Of a stretch of DNA of 64,000 nucleotides, positions 54,131 through 62,776 are shown in pieces; position 1 is the first letter of the stretch, and each line of letters begins with the position of its first letter. The notes under the pieces are model-generated. The model ran no database searches. It saw only the letters and a program-made list of their open reading frames with translations, and was not told the origin of the DNA. Source of the DNA: Vagococcus acidifermentans (GTDB taxonomy: Bacteria; Bacillota; Bacilli; Lactobacillales; Vagococcaceae); contig NZ_NGKC01000010.1 in assembly GCF_003987655.1 (NCBI RefSeq), forward strand, positions 1-64,000, in the 5' to 3' direction. Made by a program: the position numbers and the translations under genes.

Positions 54131-54139
54131 TGCTATAAT
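54131..54139 (+). promoter_or_regulatory. Extended -10 promoter of ddl
   Basis: TGCTATAAT is an extended -10 (TG-N-TATAAT). No good -35 is present at 17 bp; the ATG is 31 bp downstream. Confidence 0.65.
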
Positions 54140-54169
54140 GGAGATACTATCAAGAAAAGGAGAGATACG

Positions 54170-55186
54170 ATGAAAATTGTGGTGCTTGGCGGCGGATATT
54201 CCACCGAAAGAGAGGTATCGCTAGTGACAAGTCAGGGTATTTGCCGGGCATTGAATGCCAACGGCCATCAGGCTGTTCTGATTGACATGGCGTTAGGGCT
54301 TGACACATTCAGCTCGTTTGCTTCTGTTTATGATGCACAAAAGGAAATGACTACAACTTATACCATCGAAGCCAGTGTTGGCGAAAGTGTGCTGGATGAA
54401 CAGTCGTCAGTTTTCGGACCTCATGTTCTGAAAATCTGTCAATTGGCTGATATTGTATTTATTGGTCTGCACGGCGAAACTGGAGAGGACGGCAAAGTTC
54501 AAGCAACATTTGATACGTTAGGTATTCGCTACACAGGATCGGGTTTTCTGGCGTCAGCTTTGGCAATGGATAAGCACTTGTCTAAAATACTGATGGCCCA
54601 TCACGGTATCCGGACACCAGCGTACCACACGATTCAGAGTGTCTCCCAATTTGACGACTTGTTGCCTCACCTGGCACTGCCCTGTGTGGTCAAACCGGCT
54701 AGCGGCGGTTCCAGTATTGGTGTCGTGATTGCACAGACCGTTGAAGAGTGCCGTCAAGGAGTTGAGGCTGCCCTTTTCTTGGACTCAACAGTTATTATTG
54801 AAGAATTTGTTGATGGACGGGAATTTTCATGCGGCTTTCTTGGCGACCAAATATTGCCCGCTGTTGAAATTATTCCAAAGCAGGGGTTTTATGATTACCG
54901 CAATAAATATCAGCCGGGTGCCACCGAAGAGGTGTCTCCACCGGATATTTCCGATGAATTGCATCACACAATTCAAGACATGACACGGCAGGTTAAAGAA
55001 TTGCTGCATCTTGAAGTTTATGGCCGCGTGGATTTCTTGGTTGATCAGGATGAGCGAGTTTACTGCATTGAAGCCAATACACTGCCGGGGATGACGCCGA
55101 CCAGTCTTTTGCCGGTCGAAGCGCAAGCCGTCGGAATATCGTATAATGACTTGTGTGAGAAAATCATGCAGGAATCACTGAAATAA
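54170..55186 (+). CDS. ddl: D-alanine-D-alanine ligase
   Basis: 338 aa from the ATG at 54170 behind AAAAGGAGAG (an ATG at 54077 is upstream of the promoter). MKIVVLGGGYSTEREVSLVTSQGI, GLHGETGEDGKVQATFDTLGIRYTGSG, VKPASGGSSIGV and the metal-binding EANTLPGMT are all intact, so the ATP-grasp ligase should be active. It makes the D-Ala-D-Ala dipeptide of peptidoglycan precursors. The terminator follows at 55203. Confidence 0.93.
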   Translation: MKIVVLGGGYSTEREVSLVTSQGICRALNANGHQAVLIDMALGLDTFSSFASVYDAQKEMTTTYTIEASVGESVLDEQSSVFGPHVLKICQLADIVFIGLHGETGEDGKVQATFDTLGIRYTGSGFLASALAMDKHLSKILMAHHGIRTPAYHTIQSVSQFDDLLPHLALPCVVKPASGGSSIGVVIAQTVEECRQGVEAALFLDSTVIIEEFVDGREFSCGFLGDQILPAVEIIPKQGFYDYRNKYQPGATEEVSPPDISDELHHTIQDMTRQVKELLHLEVYGRVDFLVDQDERVYCIEANTLPGMTPTSLLPVEAQAVGISYNDLCEKIMQESLK

Positions 55187-55202
55187 TGTTGTGATTAGAA
55201 TG

Positions 55203-55237
55203 AAAGAAGAAGAGCATACCAACTTCTTCTTTTTTTT
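55203..55237 (+). terminator. Terminator of ddl
   Basis: Stem AAAGAAGAAG/CTTCTTCTTT (55203-55212 with 55223-55232) then a T run. Confidence 0.85.
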
Positions 55238-55270
55238 GTTATACTGTTTCTTGAAAGTGAGTTGAGAGTC

Positions 55271-55981
55271 GTGTTGGATTTGTACCGATATTTAGAAGCC
55301 GGCCAGATGAATATCTCCAATCTGGTGTTGAGCTGTTACCACCGCATCGGGATGACAGACAAAGAACTGCTGCTGTATTTGCAGTTGAGTTATGATGCCC
55401 AAAAAGGAGACTTTTTCCCTGATTTAGCAGAAGTCGGCGAGCGGATGGGAGAAAAACAGGACACGGTGTTCCAGCTTGTCCAGTCGCTGATTTCCAAAAA
55501 AGTGATTGCCATTAAAACACAAAAAAATGCCGAGGGGAAAACACAGGACGCCTATGACCTGACGCTGTTTTTCCAAAAAGTGGCTTATTACTTCGAACAA
55601 GTGGAGCAGCAGCAACAGCAGCAGGAAAAGAAAAATGATGTCCGCGAATTGTACCAGCGGTTCGAAAAAGAATTCTCAAGACCGCTGTCGCCGATTGAAA
55701 TCGAAACGATTGGCATGTGGCTGAATGAAGATAAATACAGTGTCGAGCTGATACAGCTGGCTTTACGGGAAGCAGTCTTGAATCAGGCATACAGTTTGAA
55801 ATACATCGACCGGATTTTGCTGGCATGGGAACGGAAGAATCTGAAAACGAAAGACCAGGTTCAAAAAGACCAGCTCCGCAGGCGCGAACAAATCCAGGAC
55901 CAGACTGTTCAGGAAGATGAGCAGCTGCCGGAAGTACCGCTATATAATTGGCTTGAGCCGGATAAAAACGGGAGGGGATAA
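55271..55981 (+). CDS. dnaD: DnaD-family replication initiation protein
   Basis: 236 aa. The start is a GTG at 55271 spaced 9 bp from AAAGTGAG; a TTG at 55262 is an alternative. LDLYRYLEAGQMNISNLVLSCYHRIGMTDKELLLYLQL is the DnaD N-terminal winged helix and the C-terminal domain runs from RELYQRFEKEFSRPLSPIEIETIGMWLNEDKYSVELIQLALREAVLNQAYSLKYIDRILLAWERKN. It helps load the DnaB/DnaC replicative helicase at oriC. It overlaps closely with nth (1 bp gap), as in many Lactobacillales. Confidence 0.93.
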   Translation: MLDLYRYLEAGQMNISNLVLSCYHRIGMTDKELLLYLQLSYDAQKGDFFPDLAEVGERMGEKQDTVFQLVQSLISKKVIAIKTQKNAEGKTQDAYDLTLFFQKVAYYFEQVEQQQQQQEKKNDVRELYQRFEKEFSRPLSPIEIETIGMWLNEDKYSVELIQLALREAVLNQAYSLKYIDRILLAWERKNLKTKDQVQKDQLRRREQIQDQTVQEDEQLPEVPLYNWLEPDKNGRG

Positions 55982-55982
55982 G

Positions 55983-56636
55983 GTGCTTTCAAAAGCAAAA
56001 ACACAAGAAGCAGTTAAGCGCATGGAGCAATTATTTCCAGATGCAAAAGGGGAATTGAATCACAATTCGCCGTTTCAGCTGCTGATAGCAGTTATTTTAA
56101 GTGCACAGGCGACCGATGTTTCGGTCAACAAAACGACGCCGGAGCTGTTTGCGGCTTATCCGACACCGGAGGCGCTGGCAGCAGCGCCGTTGGATGATGT
56201 CATGGCCAAAATCCGGACGATTGGTTTATATAAAAATAAAGCGAATAATATTAAAAAGACCGCACAGATGCTGCTGGATGATTTTGGCGGCCAAGTGCCG
56301 CAAACCATTGAGGAGTTGATGACTTTGCCCGGTGTCGGACGAAAGACCGCCAATGTGGTTGCCGGCGATGCTTTCGGCGTACCTGCAATTGCAGTCGACA
56401 CCCACGTTGAGCGTGTATCCAAACGCTTGCGGATTTGCAAGCAGTCAGCCTCAGTCACTGAAGTTGAAGAGACGCTGATGAAAAAAATCCCAAAGGAAAA
56501 ATGGGTCCAGACACATCACACGATGATTTTATTCGGCCGTTATCACTGCACTGCGCGCAGTCCCAAATGCGACGACTGCCCGCTGCTCGATTTATGTGCA
56601 TTTGGCCAGAAAGAAACAGACCGTAAGGGAAAGTAA
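55983..56636 (+). CDS. nth: Endonuclease III
   Basis: 217 aa from GTG 55983 behind GGGAGGGG. The helix-hairpin-helix LPGVGRKTANVVAGDAF, catalytic Asp in AVDTHVERVSKRL and Lys in SVNKTTPELF are clear. The C-terminal iron-sulfur loop has the Cys pattern C-X6-C-X2-C-X5-C. It removes oxidised pyrimidines and cuts the DNA strand. The gene follows dnaD directly. Confidence 0.97.
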   Translation: MLSKAKTQEAVKRMEQLFPDAKGELNHNSPFQLLIAVILSAQATDVSVNKTTPELFAAYPTPEALAAAPLDDVMAKIRTIGLYKNKANNIKKTAQMLLDDFGGQVPQTIEELMTLPGVGRKTANVVAGDAFGVPAIAVDTHVERVSKRLRICKQSASVTEVEETLMKKIPKEKWVQTHHTMILFGRYHCTARSPKCDDCPLLDLCAFGQKETDRKGK

Positions 56637-56667
56637 ACACACTGTTAATTTACATTTAGTATGGAGC

Positions 56668-56717
56668 CACCCTCCAGATGTTTGAACAAACATTTAACAT
56701 CTGGAAGGCGGTTTTTT
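56668..56717 (+). terminator. Terminator of dnaD-nth
   Basis: Arms CCACCCTCCAGATGT and ACATCTGGAAGGCGG (56668-56682 with 56698-56712) with two mismatches, then TTTTTT. Confidence 0.8.
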
Positions 56718-56807
56718 GTATGCTTTAGAGCCGTCGGCAGTTCAAATGTCCTAGCGGCTTGCAGGTATTTTTATGTATTTTTGCATTTGTTGGCGCTTAA
56801 TTCCCTT

Positions 56808-56830
56808 GTTGCATAAAGTATTTATGCAAC
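56808..56830. promoter_or_regulatory. Perfect inverted repeat, candidate operator
   Basis: GTTGCATAAA (56808-56817), GTA, TTTATGCAAC (56821-56830). More half-sites TTGCAT/TTGCAA occur at 56781, 56842 and 56912. A regulator binding site upstream of the PTS operon, probably for its PRD regulator. Confidence 0.6.
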
Positions 56831-56950
56831 ATAATGATTAATGTTGCAAAGCCAGCAGGGACAAGAAAGTAGTGTACAATTAAGATGCTTATGAATTGTA
56901 AGAGTCTCATGTTGCATACGACTATGTGAAAAAATGGTGACTAAAACCTT

Positions 56951-56979
56951 TTGAACAGAAAGCGTTTTTTCGATAGATT
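56951..56979 (+). promoter_or_regulatory. PTS operon promoter with cre-like site
   Basis: -35 TTGAAC (56951-56956), 17 bp, -10 TAGATT (56974-56979). AGAAAGCGTTTTTT (56957-56970) fits the CcpA cre consensus WTGNAANCGNWWNCW apart from the first base pair and sits exactly between the two elements. Confidence 0.7.
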
Positions 56980-57004
56980 ATAAGTATAGAAAGGAAAAAG
57001 GGAT

Positions 57005-59080
57005 ATGGAATTAGATAAACGGTCAATGAAAGTCTTGGAAAAATTGATACAAAACCCTAGTATTTCAAGCAAGGATTTATCACTAAGTTTTGAATTGTCC
57101 CGCGGGCAATTGAATTATACGATAAAAAAAATCAATGACTATCTTGAAGAAAAGGGACTTGGCATTATTACTAGGACAAGACAGGGAAAGTTTTTAATTG
57201 AAGAGGAGGTTATTTTTGAATTCAGCAAGCTGTTCAATGTGACAGAACTGTCGGTTGAAGATTACATTCTTTCGATGGAAGAACGAATCTATGTGACGCT
57301 GTTGATTATTCTCAGCCGTGAAGAATACCTTTCTTTAGACCATTTAGTTGACGAGCTGGGAGTCAGCAAGAACACCATTCTTAGAGATGTCAAAGAGTTA
57401 AATCTGCTTTTAGATGAATATCATCTCAGTCTTCATTTCGATCGGGCGAGCGGTTATGTTATTCAAGGCGATGAGTGGAACAAGCGGCTAGTGTTGAAAA
57501 ACATCATTGAAAAATTGTATACCAGAAGCATCGGCGAGGCGCTGATACTAAAGGCGTCTAAAATCGACAAAGATGAGCTGAGAGATTTCCGAGACAAAAT
57601 TTATAAAATTGAAAAAGAATTATCAGTTGAGTATACGGATGACCGCATTCTGGCCCTCCCTTTGTTGATGATTATTATTATCAGAAGGATAGAAAGGGGC
57701 AGATTGATTAACTACTCTTTCAAAATCAATGCACGGGAGTTGTCTGATACGAAGGAATACCTCGTAACAGACAAACTGTTTTGGGATATGGAAGACATCA
57801 ATGAAAATGAAAGACTTTATTTAACACTACAGCTGCTTACGACCAACGTCTCCCGAAAAAACATTTTGTCCGTCAATCAGCTGACGAAGATGAAACATGC
57901 GGTGGAAGAAAGCATCAATAAATTTGAAAAAATAGCGTTTATAACCATACAGGATAAACAGGCTCTAATTGACAAACTGATGGTCCATATGTCGCCGGCT
58001 TATTACCGCATAAAATATGATATGAATCTGAATAATAATTATCTCAATATGAATGACAATTCCGATTTGAGTTCTATTTATTTCCTAGTCAGTAAATCAA
58101 TTTTTCCTTTAGAATTATTTTTTGATAAAAGTTTGCCGAAAATCGAAATTTTCTTTATCACGCTGATCATCTCAGGACACTTAATGAGTAACGATCATCT
58201 GCTTAAAATAAATCAGCACAAAAAAGCGATTATTGTTTGTCCGAATGGTCTTTCCATTTCTTCACTTTTAGAAAAGACACTGGAAACGATTTTACCGGAA
58301 ATCGAGTTTATCAGCACAATGTCGACTAGAAGTTTTTACAAGTCGGATATTGAAGATGTTGATTATGTTTTTTCTGTTGTTCCACTGGAAACTGAAAAAA
58401 AAGTATTTTTAGTTGACAGCTTTTTATCAGACAAAGATAAGGTTCAGCTAAGAGATGAGGTTTTGACTTATGACGAAGAGAATCTCTTAGAACAAATTTC
58501 TGTAGATGAAATCATAAATATCGTCAAAAAATATGCAGTTATTGAAAATGAAGCGATGTTAAGAAAAAGTCTCCAAAACAGCAAAAAAGTGAGCGAGTCT
58601 TACATAAGCAAACCGCAATATGGTGTAGGATTAAAGGATTTATTAACAGAGGATGCTGTTCTGTATTACCCTAATGAAGTTTCTTGGCAAAGAGTCATCC
58701 ATGATTTGGGCACTATTTTATACGATAAGGATATTATCACAAAAGGATACATTGAAACGATTATTGATCAAATGCCCCAGTTGCCGTCGTATGTCTTGTT
58801 AGGCAATAAGATAGCTTTACCACATGCAAGTCCGGAGTTTGGTGCGAAAAAGTTAGGAATCAGTGTTGCCGTTTTAAAACACGGCATAGCCAGTGAAGCA
58901 GGTGAGATTAAAACAATAGTTTTGTTGTCCTCAATAGACAAGGAAGAACATATCAATGTCCTTTATGAACTACTAAATTTATCTATGTCTACTCGGCTGA
59001 ATGATGTGGAGAAAAAAACAACTGAATCAGAAATATTAAGAGAACTATGTAAATTTAGTATTGAGGAGGGAAAAAAATGA
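57005..59080 (+). CDS. PRD-containing PTS regulator (BglG/MtlR type)
   Basis: 691 aa. Two N-terminal helix-turn-helix parts (residues 5-60 and about 110-145, LDHLVDELGVSKNTILRDVKEL) are followed by two PRD modules (about 180-400, with LIDKLMVHMSPAYYRIKYDM in the second), an EIIB-like part with its Cys in KKAIIVCPNGLSISSLL (about 415), and an EIIA-like part with the phospho-His in LPHASPEFGAKKLG (about 610). This is the activator architecture of MtlR/LicR proteins whose activity is set by PTS phosphorylation. It heads the operon and overlaps the EIIA gene by 4 bp. RBS GAAAGG. Confidence 0.93.
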   Translation: MELDKRSMKVLEKLIQNPSISSKDLSLSFELSRGQLNYTIKKINDYLEEKGLGIITRTRQGKFLIEEEVIFEFSKLFNVTELSVEDYILSMEERIYVTLLIILSREEYLSLDHLVDELGVSKNTILRDVKELNLLLDEYHLSLHFDRASGYVIQGDEWNKRLVLKNIIEKLYTRSIGEALILKASKIDKDELRDFRDKIYKIEKELSVEYTDDRILALPLLMIIIIRRIERGRLINYSFKINARELSDTKEYLVTDKLFWDMEDINENERLYLTLQLLTTNVSRKNILSVNQLTKMKHAVEESINKFEKIAFITIQDKQALIDKLMVHMSPAYYRIKYDMNLNNNYLNMNDNSDLSSIYFLVSKSIFPLELFFDKSLPKIEIFFITLIISGHLMSNDHLLKINQHKKAIIVCPNGLSISSLLEKTLETILPEIEFISTMSTRSFYKSDIEDVDYVFSVVPLETEKKVFLVDSFLSDKDKVQLRDEVLTYDEENLLEQISVDEIINIVKKYAVIENEAMLRKSLQNSKKVSESYISKPQYGVGLKDLLTEDAVLYYPNEVSWQRVIHDLGTILYDKDIITKGYIETIIDQMPQLPSYVLLGNKIALPHASPEFGAKKLGISVAVLKHGIASEAGEIKTIVLLSSIDKEEHINVLYELLNLSMSTRLNDVEKKTTESEILRELCKFSIEEGKK

Positions 59081-59568
59081 GCTATGAAGAACTGTTTAAC
59101 TTTTTAACACCGTCATTGTCTTTTTTTAACAAAAAAATAGCGTCAAAAGATAGTTTGTTTGAAGACGTTTATGAATATGCGTTGAAACAAGGATTTGTCA
59201 CGGAGGAATTTCTTGAAAAGATTACCTTACGGGAAAAAACTTTCCCCACAGGTATCAGTCTAGGAAACATCGGGGCAGCCATTCCCCATACAGATGCAGA
59301 CTATGTCAAGAAAGAATTTATTGCTGTTTATGTGCTGGATGAACCGGTGGTTTTTCAATCAATGGAAGATAACACGCAAGACGTGTTAGTGACAATCGTC
59401 TTTGTCTTAGGTTTAAGGAAGCCGCACAGCCAATTGGAAATGTTGCAGACACTGATAGCATTGCTGCAAGACGAAAAAGTCATCACAAAATTCACACAGT
59501 TAAATAGTTTTGATGAACTTAAAACATTATTAATTGAAGAGGGAGATCAGAAAGATGAAAAAAATTAG
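59077..59568 (+). CDS. PTS EIIA component, Gat/Fru family
   Basis: 163 aa. The active-site His is in GNIGAAIPHTDADYVKKEFIAVYVLDEPV (about residue 71), typical for the fructose/galactitol-class EIIA domain. It accepts phosphate from HPr and passes it to EIIB. ATGA overlap with the regulator, and the 3' end overlaps the EIIB start by 14 bp, so translation is coupled. Confidence 0.93.
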   Translation: MSYEELFNFLTPSLSFFNKKIASKDSLFEDVYEYALKQGFVTEEFLEKITLREKTFPTGISLGNIGAAIPHTDADYVKKEFIAVYVLDEPVVFQSMEDNTQDVLVTIVFVLGLRKPHSQLEMLQTLIALLQDEKVITKFTQLNSFDELKTLLIEEGDQKDEKN

Positions 59569-59851
59569 GGTTCTAATCGCATGTGGTGCAGGAATTGCAA
59601 CATCAACAATTGTGGTTAAAAAAGTGGAAGAATTGTTTGCAGCAAACGGGATACCTGCCGAAATTATTCAAATAAAAATTTCGGAGGCAGCGAATAAACA
59701 GGCAGAAGCTGACATGTTAATATCAACGACGATGTTCCCGACAGAATATTCCATTCCGGCAATTAAAGGCATGGCGTTTCTAACTGGCATCGGGGTAGAT
59801 AAAGCGGAGGCCGAAATTGTTTCTGTTGCAAAGGATATTTTAAACAAGTAA
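59555..59851 (+). CDS. PTS EIIB component, galactitol type
   Basis: 98 aa from the ATG at 59555 behind GAGGGAG. The P-loop KKIRVLIACGAGIATSTIVVKKVEELF contains the phosphorylated Cys at about residue 10, and STTMFPTEYSIPAIKGMAFLTGIG matches GatB-type EIIB. It transfers phosphate to the incoming sugar alcohol. The gene is 21 bp before the EIIC gene. Confidence 0.94.
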   Translation: MKKIRVLIACGAGIATSTIVVKKVEELFAANGIPAEIIQIKISEAANKQAEADMLISTTMFPTEYSIPAIKGMAFLTGIGVDKAEAEIVSVAKDILNK

Positions 59852-59872
59852 AAAATCGGAGGATGATACAGT

Positions 59873-61141
59873 ATGGATAGTTTAATGAATGTTGTTCAAG
59901 GGATATTAAATTTAGGCCCTAGTGTGATGTTACCGATTATCATATTCATTGTTGGTATCGTGTTTCGTGTAAAGCCTACTAAAGCATTGCTTTCAGGGAT
60001 CACAGTGGGTATCGGGATGATTGCCATCAACCTCGTCATTAATTTATTAACGACCAGTGTTGGTCCGGCAGCTCAAGCCATGGTGGAACGATTTGGATTG
60101 AATTTAACGATTATTGATGCCGGCTGGCCGACTGTCGCAGCAGGCACGTGGGCGCAGCCGATTGCCGCTGTCATGATTCCTGTTATTTTAATCGTGAATA
60201 TTGTGATGCTGATGTTTAATTGGACTAAAACGTTAAACATTGATATTTGGAATTATTGGCACATGAGTGCAGTAGCCGCAACAGGTTACATCGTTACCGG
60301 CAATTTCTTGTTCGGGATATTAATGGGAATCATTTGTACAGTAGTGGTTCAAATCATGGCAGACAAAACTGCCCCGCAAATCCAAGAATACTATGGTTTA
60401 GATGGCGTCACTTTCTCTACCGGTTCAACGATTGGTTATGCTATGTTAGGTATTCCGATTGGCCGACTGGTAGCTAAGATTCCAGGTATTAAAAAACTGG
60501 ACGTCAATCCGGAAACCATCCAAAAAAGATTTGGTGTGTTTGGCGAGCCGATGGTCATGGGTATCATTATTGGTGCTGCCCTTGCTTTTCTAGGCGGCTA
60601 TGACTTGGGCGGTATCGTCGAAATGGGAATGACAATGGGGGCTGTCATGTTCTTAATGCCGCGAATGGTCAAAATCTTGATGGAAGGATTGATTCCTATT
60701 CAAGAAAGTGCCCAGAAATTATTACAAAGCAAGTATGGAGACCGCGAGATTTATTTAGGAATGGACGCGGCGCTGTCCACGGGTGCGCCTGCCACGTTAG
60801 CGACAGGTCTGCTGATGGTTCCGATCACATTGTTTTTAGCTGTTATTTTACCAGGCAACAGAGTCCTGCCATTCGGTGATTTAGCCACAATTCCGTTCTT
60901 TGTCGGGATGATTGTTCCAAGCAGAAAAGGAAATATTTTGCATTCAGTTATTACATGTACGATTGTGATGGTCTTTGCGCTCTTGATGGCGACCGACTAT
61001 TCTCCGATTCTTACATCCATGGCTGAAGGAATTGTCGAGTTTCCGGAAGGGGCTGCTCAAATCACTAATCTGGATACAGGCGGTAACTTCTTGAAATGGG
61101 TACTGTTCAAGATTTCGGAGTTAGTTTCTACTATTATTTAA
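59873..61141 (+). CDS. PTS EIIC component, galactitol (GatC) family
   Basis: 422 aa, about ten hydrophobic segments. LNLGPSVMLPIIIFIVGIVFRVKPTKALLSGITVGIGMIAINL at the start and the substrate-region WPTVAAGTWAQPIAAVMIPVILIVNIVMLM and LDAALSTGAPATLATGLL mark the GatC/SgcC family. It is the membrane channel for the sugar alcohol. RBS CGGAGG. The substrate could be galactitol or, given the downstream genes, a pentitol. Confidence 0.94.
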   Translation: MDSLMNVVQGILNLGPSVMLPIIIFIVGIVFRVKPTKALLSGITVGIGMIAINLVINLLTTSVGPAAQAMVERFGLNLTIIDAGWPTVAAGTWAQPIAAVMIPVILIVNIVMLMFNWTKTLNIDIWNYWHMSAVAATGYIVTGNFLFGILMGIICTVVVQIMADKTAPQIQEYYGLDGVTFSTGSTIGYAMLGIPIGRLVAKIPGIKKLDVNPETIQKRFGVFGEPMVMGIIIGAALAFLGGYDLGGIVEMGMTMGAVMFLMPRMVKILMEGLIPIQESAQKLLQSKYGDREIYLGMDAALSTGAPATLATGLLMVPITLFLAVILPGNRVLPFGDLATIPFFVGMIVPSRKGNILHSVITCTIVMVFALLMATDYSPILTSMAEGIVEFPEGAAQITNLDTGGNFLKWVLFKISELVSTII

Positions 61142-61152
61142 AAAAGAAAGAG

Positions 61153-62211
61153 ATGAGTCGTTTGGAAATGATAGGAGTTTGTAAAACGAAGAACGGTTAC
61201 GATCAAATGGAACTGATTAAGTTGGAGGTCCCAAAGCCGACTGAGGATAAAGTGTTAATCGAAGTTGCCTACACCGGTATCTGCGGTTCAGACATTCACA
61301 CGTTCAAAGGGGAGTACAGTAATCCTACGACACCAGTCATATTAGGTCATGAATTTTCAGGAAAAGTTGTGGAAGTCGGCGAAGACGTCACAAAGGTCAA
61401 AGTGGGCGACAGGGTCACCAGTGAAACGACTTTTTCAGTCTGCGGCGAGTGTGAATACTGTCAAAGCAAAAATTATAACTTGTGTCCGTACCGCAAAGGA
61501 TTAGGCACTCAACAAAATGGCAGTATGGCAAACTTTGTCTTGGCAAGAGAAGAAAGTATTCATCTATTGCCGGATACGCTTAGTTACGAAGGAGCAGCCA
61601 TGTCTGAGCCGTTAGCATGTTGTGTACATGCGATGTATCAAAAATCCAGACTGGAACTGAAAGATACGATTTTGATTATTGGCCCGGGGCCGATAGGGTT
61701 GTATTTATTGCAAATAGCCAAAGAAATAGGTTCGACCGTCATTGTTTCAGGGATTACTCAAGACATGCACAGGCTGGAACTAGCAAAAGAACTTGGCGCC
61801 GACTACATCATCGATACACAAAAAGAGTCATTAAAAGAGTTGATCAATCAAGTCACTGACGGTGCGGGTGTTGATAAAGTTTATGATGCGTCAGGTTCGA
61901 TTCACGCAATTAATGATTGTATTCCTTACATCAAGAAAAAAGGAGAACTGATTCAAGTCGGCTTATTTAAAGACAAATTTAATTCAGTCGATTTAGAATC
62001 AATCATTCAAAGGGAAATCAGCTATGTGGGCAGCCGCTCGCAAAATCCTGAAGACTGGCCGATCGCGATTCATTTATTGGATAAAGGTGCAATTTCAGTG
62101 GATAAAATGATAACAAAGGTCTTTGAATTGGAAAATTGGCGGGAGGCATTTAATGCAGTCATGTCAGGCAAAGAAATAAAAGTCATGATTAAATCCAACG
62201 ACGTTAAATAA
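61153..62211 (+). CDS. Zinc-dependent polyol-phosphate dehydrogenase (MDR family)
   Basis: 352 aa from the ATG at 61153; the site AAAGAAAGAG is poor and an ATG at 61168 is an alternative. Catalytic zinc ligands are in GICGSDIHTF and GHEFSG, the four structural-zinc Cys in SVCGECEYCQSKNYNLC, and the NAD-binding turn in IIGPGPIGLYLLQIAKEIG. It resembles GatD and the D-arabitol/ribitol-phosphate dehydrogenases. It would oxidise the phosphorylated polyol from the PTS to a ketose phosphate; with RpiB and Rpe next to it, ribulose- or xylulose-5-phosphate is most likely. Confidence 0.9.
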   Translation: MSRLEMIGVCKTKNGYDQMELIKLEVPKPTEDKVLIEVAYTGICGSDIHTFKGEYSNPTTPVILGHEFSGKVVEVGEDVTKVKVGDRVTSETTFSVCGECEYCQSKNYNLCPYRKGLGTQQNGSMANFVLAREESIHLLPDTLSYEGAAMSEPLACCVHAMYQKSRLELKDTILIIGPGPIGLYLLQIAKEIGSTVIVSGITQDMHRLELAKELGADYIIDTQKESLKELINQVTDGAGVDKVYDASGSIHAINDCIPYIKKKGELIQVGLFKDKFNSVDLESIIQREISYVGSRSQNPEDWPIAIHLLDKGAISVDKMITKVFELENWREAFNAVMSGKEIKVMIKSNDVK

Positions 62212-62217
62212 TGCTAG

Positions 62218-62249
62218 TGACAACCTATTCTTTTAGTAATAGGTTGTCA
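62218..62249 (+). terminator. Hairpin between dehydrogenase and rpiB genes
   Basis: Stem TGACAACCTATT/AATAGGTTGTCA (62218-62229 with 62238-62249) without a T run, so probably a partial terminator or an mRNA-stabilising element inside the operon. Confidence 0.55.
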
Positions 62250-62326
62250 TCATCTTACGCTTATTTGTGAATAAGAAAACAAACTAAAAAGGAACCAGTC
62301 AGTTCCAAATGGAGGTATCGTGAATA

Positions 62327-62776
62327 GTGAAAATAGTCATAGGAAACGACCATGCAGGTTTTGAATTAAAAGGGGCAATTGTCACATGTTTGGCAGGACA
62401 GGGACACGAGGTCATTGATTGCGGGAGTTTTACTACGGAATCCATGGATTTTCCGGTTTCTGTCAAAAGAGTTATTACCAAACTGAGAGAACTGGATGAT
62501 GCTTTGGGTATTTTGGTTTGCGGAACAGGGGTAGGCATGTCGATTGCAGCCAACAAGTATGACGGGATACGTGCAGCACTGGTGCACGACTTGTTTACGG
62601 CACGGATGACTCGGGAGCATAATGACAGCAATGTATTGTGTCTGGGCGCAAGAGTAATTAGCGAAGATGATGCGCTGAATATCGTTAACACATGGCTCAG
62701 CAGTTCATATTTAGGCGGAAAATATGATGTGAGAAATAAGATGATTCGCGACATTGAGGTGACTGAACAATGCTAG
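62327..62776 (+). CDS. RpiB/LacAB-family pentose-phosphate isomerase
   Basis: 149 aa from GTG 62327, with GGAGG 11 bp upstream. KIVIGNDHAGFELK, the active-site LVCGTGVGMSIAANK (catalytic Cys) and HNDSNVLCLGARVI match the RpiB fold. It interconverts ribulose-5-phosphate and ribose-5-phosphate or a related sugar phosphate pair. The stop overlaps the next gene start (ATGCTAG), so both are translated together. Confidence 0.92.
   Translation: MKIVIGNDHAGFELKGAIVTCLAGQGHEVIDCGSFTTESMDFPVSVKRVITKLRELDDALGILVCGTGVGMSIAANKYDGIRAALVHDLFTARMTREHNDSNVLCLGARVISEDDALNIVNTWLSSSYLGGKYDVRNKMIRDIEVTEQC

Larger units (their letters stand above)
56718..57004 (+). promoter_or_regulatory. Control region of the polyol PTS operon
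   Basis: It holds the inverted repeat at 56808-56830, several TTGCAT/TTGCAA copies (56781, 56842, 56912), and the promoter/cre at 56951-56979. No gene is visible. Confidence 0.6.

Noticed and set aside
56718-57004. Possible sigma-54 promoter upstream of the PTS operon
   Set aside because: TTGGCGC and TTGCA occur, but the spacing between the GG and GC elements does not fit the -24/-12 rule.
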